Shown here one piece after another: positions 6,079 to 7,014 of a stretch of 7,014 nt of DNA. Position numbers and translations under genes: made by a program. Positions within the stretch are counted from its first letter, which is position 1. Each line of letters starts with the position of its first letter. The notes beneath the pieces are model-generated. The model searched no databases. It saw only the letters and a program-made list of their open reading frames with translations, and had not been told where the DNA came from. The stretch spans positions 1 to 7,014 of the forward strand of contig CAMJWQ010000184.1 in NCBI GenBank assembly GCA_946409475.1, given 5' to 3'. This DNA comes from an uncultured Lachnospiraceae bacterium (GTDB lineage Bacteria; Bacillota; Clostridia; Lachnospirales; Lachnospiraceae).

Positions 6079-7014
6079 ATGTTAGAGAATATGGCAGGTA
6101 AATTAACCGGTTATGATATTATATTTTGGTTTTATGCCTATAGTTTTATTGGCTGGTTATTTGAAACTACATATGTATCAATAAAACGAAAAAAATTTGT
6201 GAACAGAGGTTTTATAACAGGACCCTTGTGTACCATTTACGGATGCGGGGCAGTTTTTGTATTATTGCTTTTATGGAATTTCAGAGAAAATCTGTTCTGC
6301 CTGTTTTTGGGAGGTATGCTTGTCACTACCATACTTGAATATGGTACTTCCCTGGCAATGGAAATCATCTTTAAAACAAAATGGTGGGATTACAGCTATA
6401 AAAAATGTAATATAAAAGGCAGAATTTGTTTGGAAAGTTCTTTGGCCTGGGGCTTTTTTTCCGTTATACTGTTTACGGTTTTGCATCCTATTGTAGGTAA
6501 TCTCATCAGCATCATACCCATTGCGGCGGGGAAAAGGATATTATTGATTATCACGGTTCTTTTTATCATTGATTTTGCCGTTGCCGTTTTTACGTCGTTA
6601 CAGCTGTCAAGCAAATTGCAAAGGCTGGATGCCGTGAAAGTGGAAATTACAAAATACATTATGTCCACCAGGATTTATGAATCAGGAGAAGGCCTGAAGG
6701 AGAAGATGGAAGCACTTCGTAATTCTTTTGATGATATCTGGGAAGAACGTAAACAAGCCATATATGAGAACCTGGAGCATAGAGGCTTATTTGATTTAAG
6801 AAAAGAAATCGGTGAAAAATTCGAAGGCTTTATTAAAAAATATAATGCCATTAAAAATAAAACAAATTTTCTGCAAAATCGTTATTTAAGTGCATATCCG
6901 CATTTCAAGCTGGTTACGAAATCACTGAGTGCATATTTAAAGAAGCCTATCCATAAAAATAAAAATAAAGATAAAAAACAAGAAAAACAAGAAAAACAAG
7001 AAAAACAAGAAAAA
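6079..7014 (+). CDS. PF06541 (putative ABC-transporter type IV / CmpB-like) membrane protein, 3' end beyond the window
   Basis: The frame opens at ATG 6079, with GAGGGG 8 bases upstream (6065-6070), and stays open for 312 codons to the window edge, so the C-terminus is missing. The first 175 or so residues look like five membrane helices (about 12-32, 48-66, 71-92, 117-139, 152-173). They carry motifs I associate with PF06541: FIGWLFET (23-30), the GPLCTIYGCG stretch (48-57), KWWDYS (101-106) and NIKGRICLESSLAWG (111-125). The Pfam title mentions ABC transporters, but no ATPase gene is adjacent and I know of no firm function. Residues from about 176 on are hydrophilic, charged and probably helical or coiled coil, ending in a lysine-rich tract and four QEK repeats at the window edge. 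The family call is good; the role is unknown. Confidence 0.85.
   Translation, partial: MLENMAGKLTGYDIIFWFYAYSFIGWLFETTYVSIKRKKFVNRGFITGPLCTIYGCGAVFVLLLLWNFRENLFCLFLGGMLVTTILEYGTSLAMEIIFKTKWWDYSYKKCNIKGRICLESSLAWGFFSVILFTVLHPIVGNLISIIPIAAGKRILLIITVLFIIDFAVAVFTSLQLSSKLQRLDAVKVEITKYIMSTRIYESGEGLKEKMEALRNSFDDIWEERKQAIYENLEHRGLFDLRKEIGEKFEGFIKKYNAIKNKTNFLQNRYLSAYPHFKLVTKSLSAYLKKPIHKNKNKDKKQEKQEKQEKQEK
6979..7014 (+). repeat. Tandem 9-base repeat coding for Gln-Glu-Lys, cut by the window edge
   Basis: Four perfect head-to-tail copies of CAAGAAAAA fill the last 36 bases, in frame with the PF06541 protein, and give (QEK)x4. The preceding codons are lysine- and asparagine-rich (KNKNKDKK). Because the unit is a multiple of three, gain or loss of copies would change tail length without breaking the frame. 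The full copy number cannot be seen. Confidence 0.93.

Noticed and set aside
1..7014. CRISPR array, transposon, phage, toxin-antitoxin or defence system
   Set aside because: No spaced repeats, transposase or recombinase motifs, target-site duplications, or small paired genes were seen. The nuclease and the orphan cheR are single genes with no conserved partner in view.

Overview
The window is AT-rich DNA with the codon use, strong Shine-Dalgarno sites and gene order of a low-GC Firmicute. The closest fit is a clostridial, Lachnospiraceae-like bacterium. The main reason is the block YhiN-type flavoprotein - cmk - ispH - S1-domain protein, together with a PF06541 membrane protein and a YprB-like nuclease of a clostridial type. 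This placement rests on remembered gene neighbourhoods, not on a search.

Layout. Bases 1-3774 hold a compact plus-strand operon-like run: the 3' part of a YhiN/HI0933-family FAD enzyme (its N-terminus lies before the window), cytidylate kinase (cmk), HMB-PP reductase (ispH) and a four-domain S1 protein. The S1 start codon (GTG) lies inside the end of ispH in another frame. A strong hairpin without a U-tract follows at 3828-3855. A stand-alone CheR-type methyltransferase gene (3898-4677) comes next on the plus strand. It converges, with 14 bases between stops, on a minus-strand gene for a DEDD exonuclease of the YprB RNase H-like type (4692-5828). A 250-base AT-rich divergent region then separates that gene from a plus-strand PF06541 membrane protein (6079 to the window end). 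The membrane protein is still open at the right edge, inside a run of perfect 9-base repeats coding for Gln-Glu-Lys.

How the genes fit together. The left block is housekeeping: CMP/dCMP phosphorylation, the last step of the MEP isoprenoid pathway, and an S1 protein that binds RNA or ribosomes. Tight spacing and the ispH/S1 overlap point to co-transcription and coupled translation. The right half looks like unrelated single genes. cheR has no chemotaxis neighbours here, and the nuclease and membrane protein are divergently transcribed.

I see no mobile element, CRISPR array, tRNA, rRNA or defence system. I do not see a clearly new multi-gene system. The most interesting point is the ispH/S1 junction: many clostridia are known for a single fused IspH-S1 protein, whereas here the two frames are split by one base at an A6 run.
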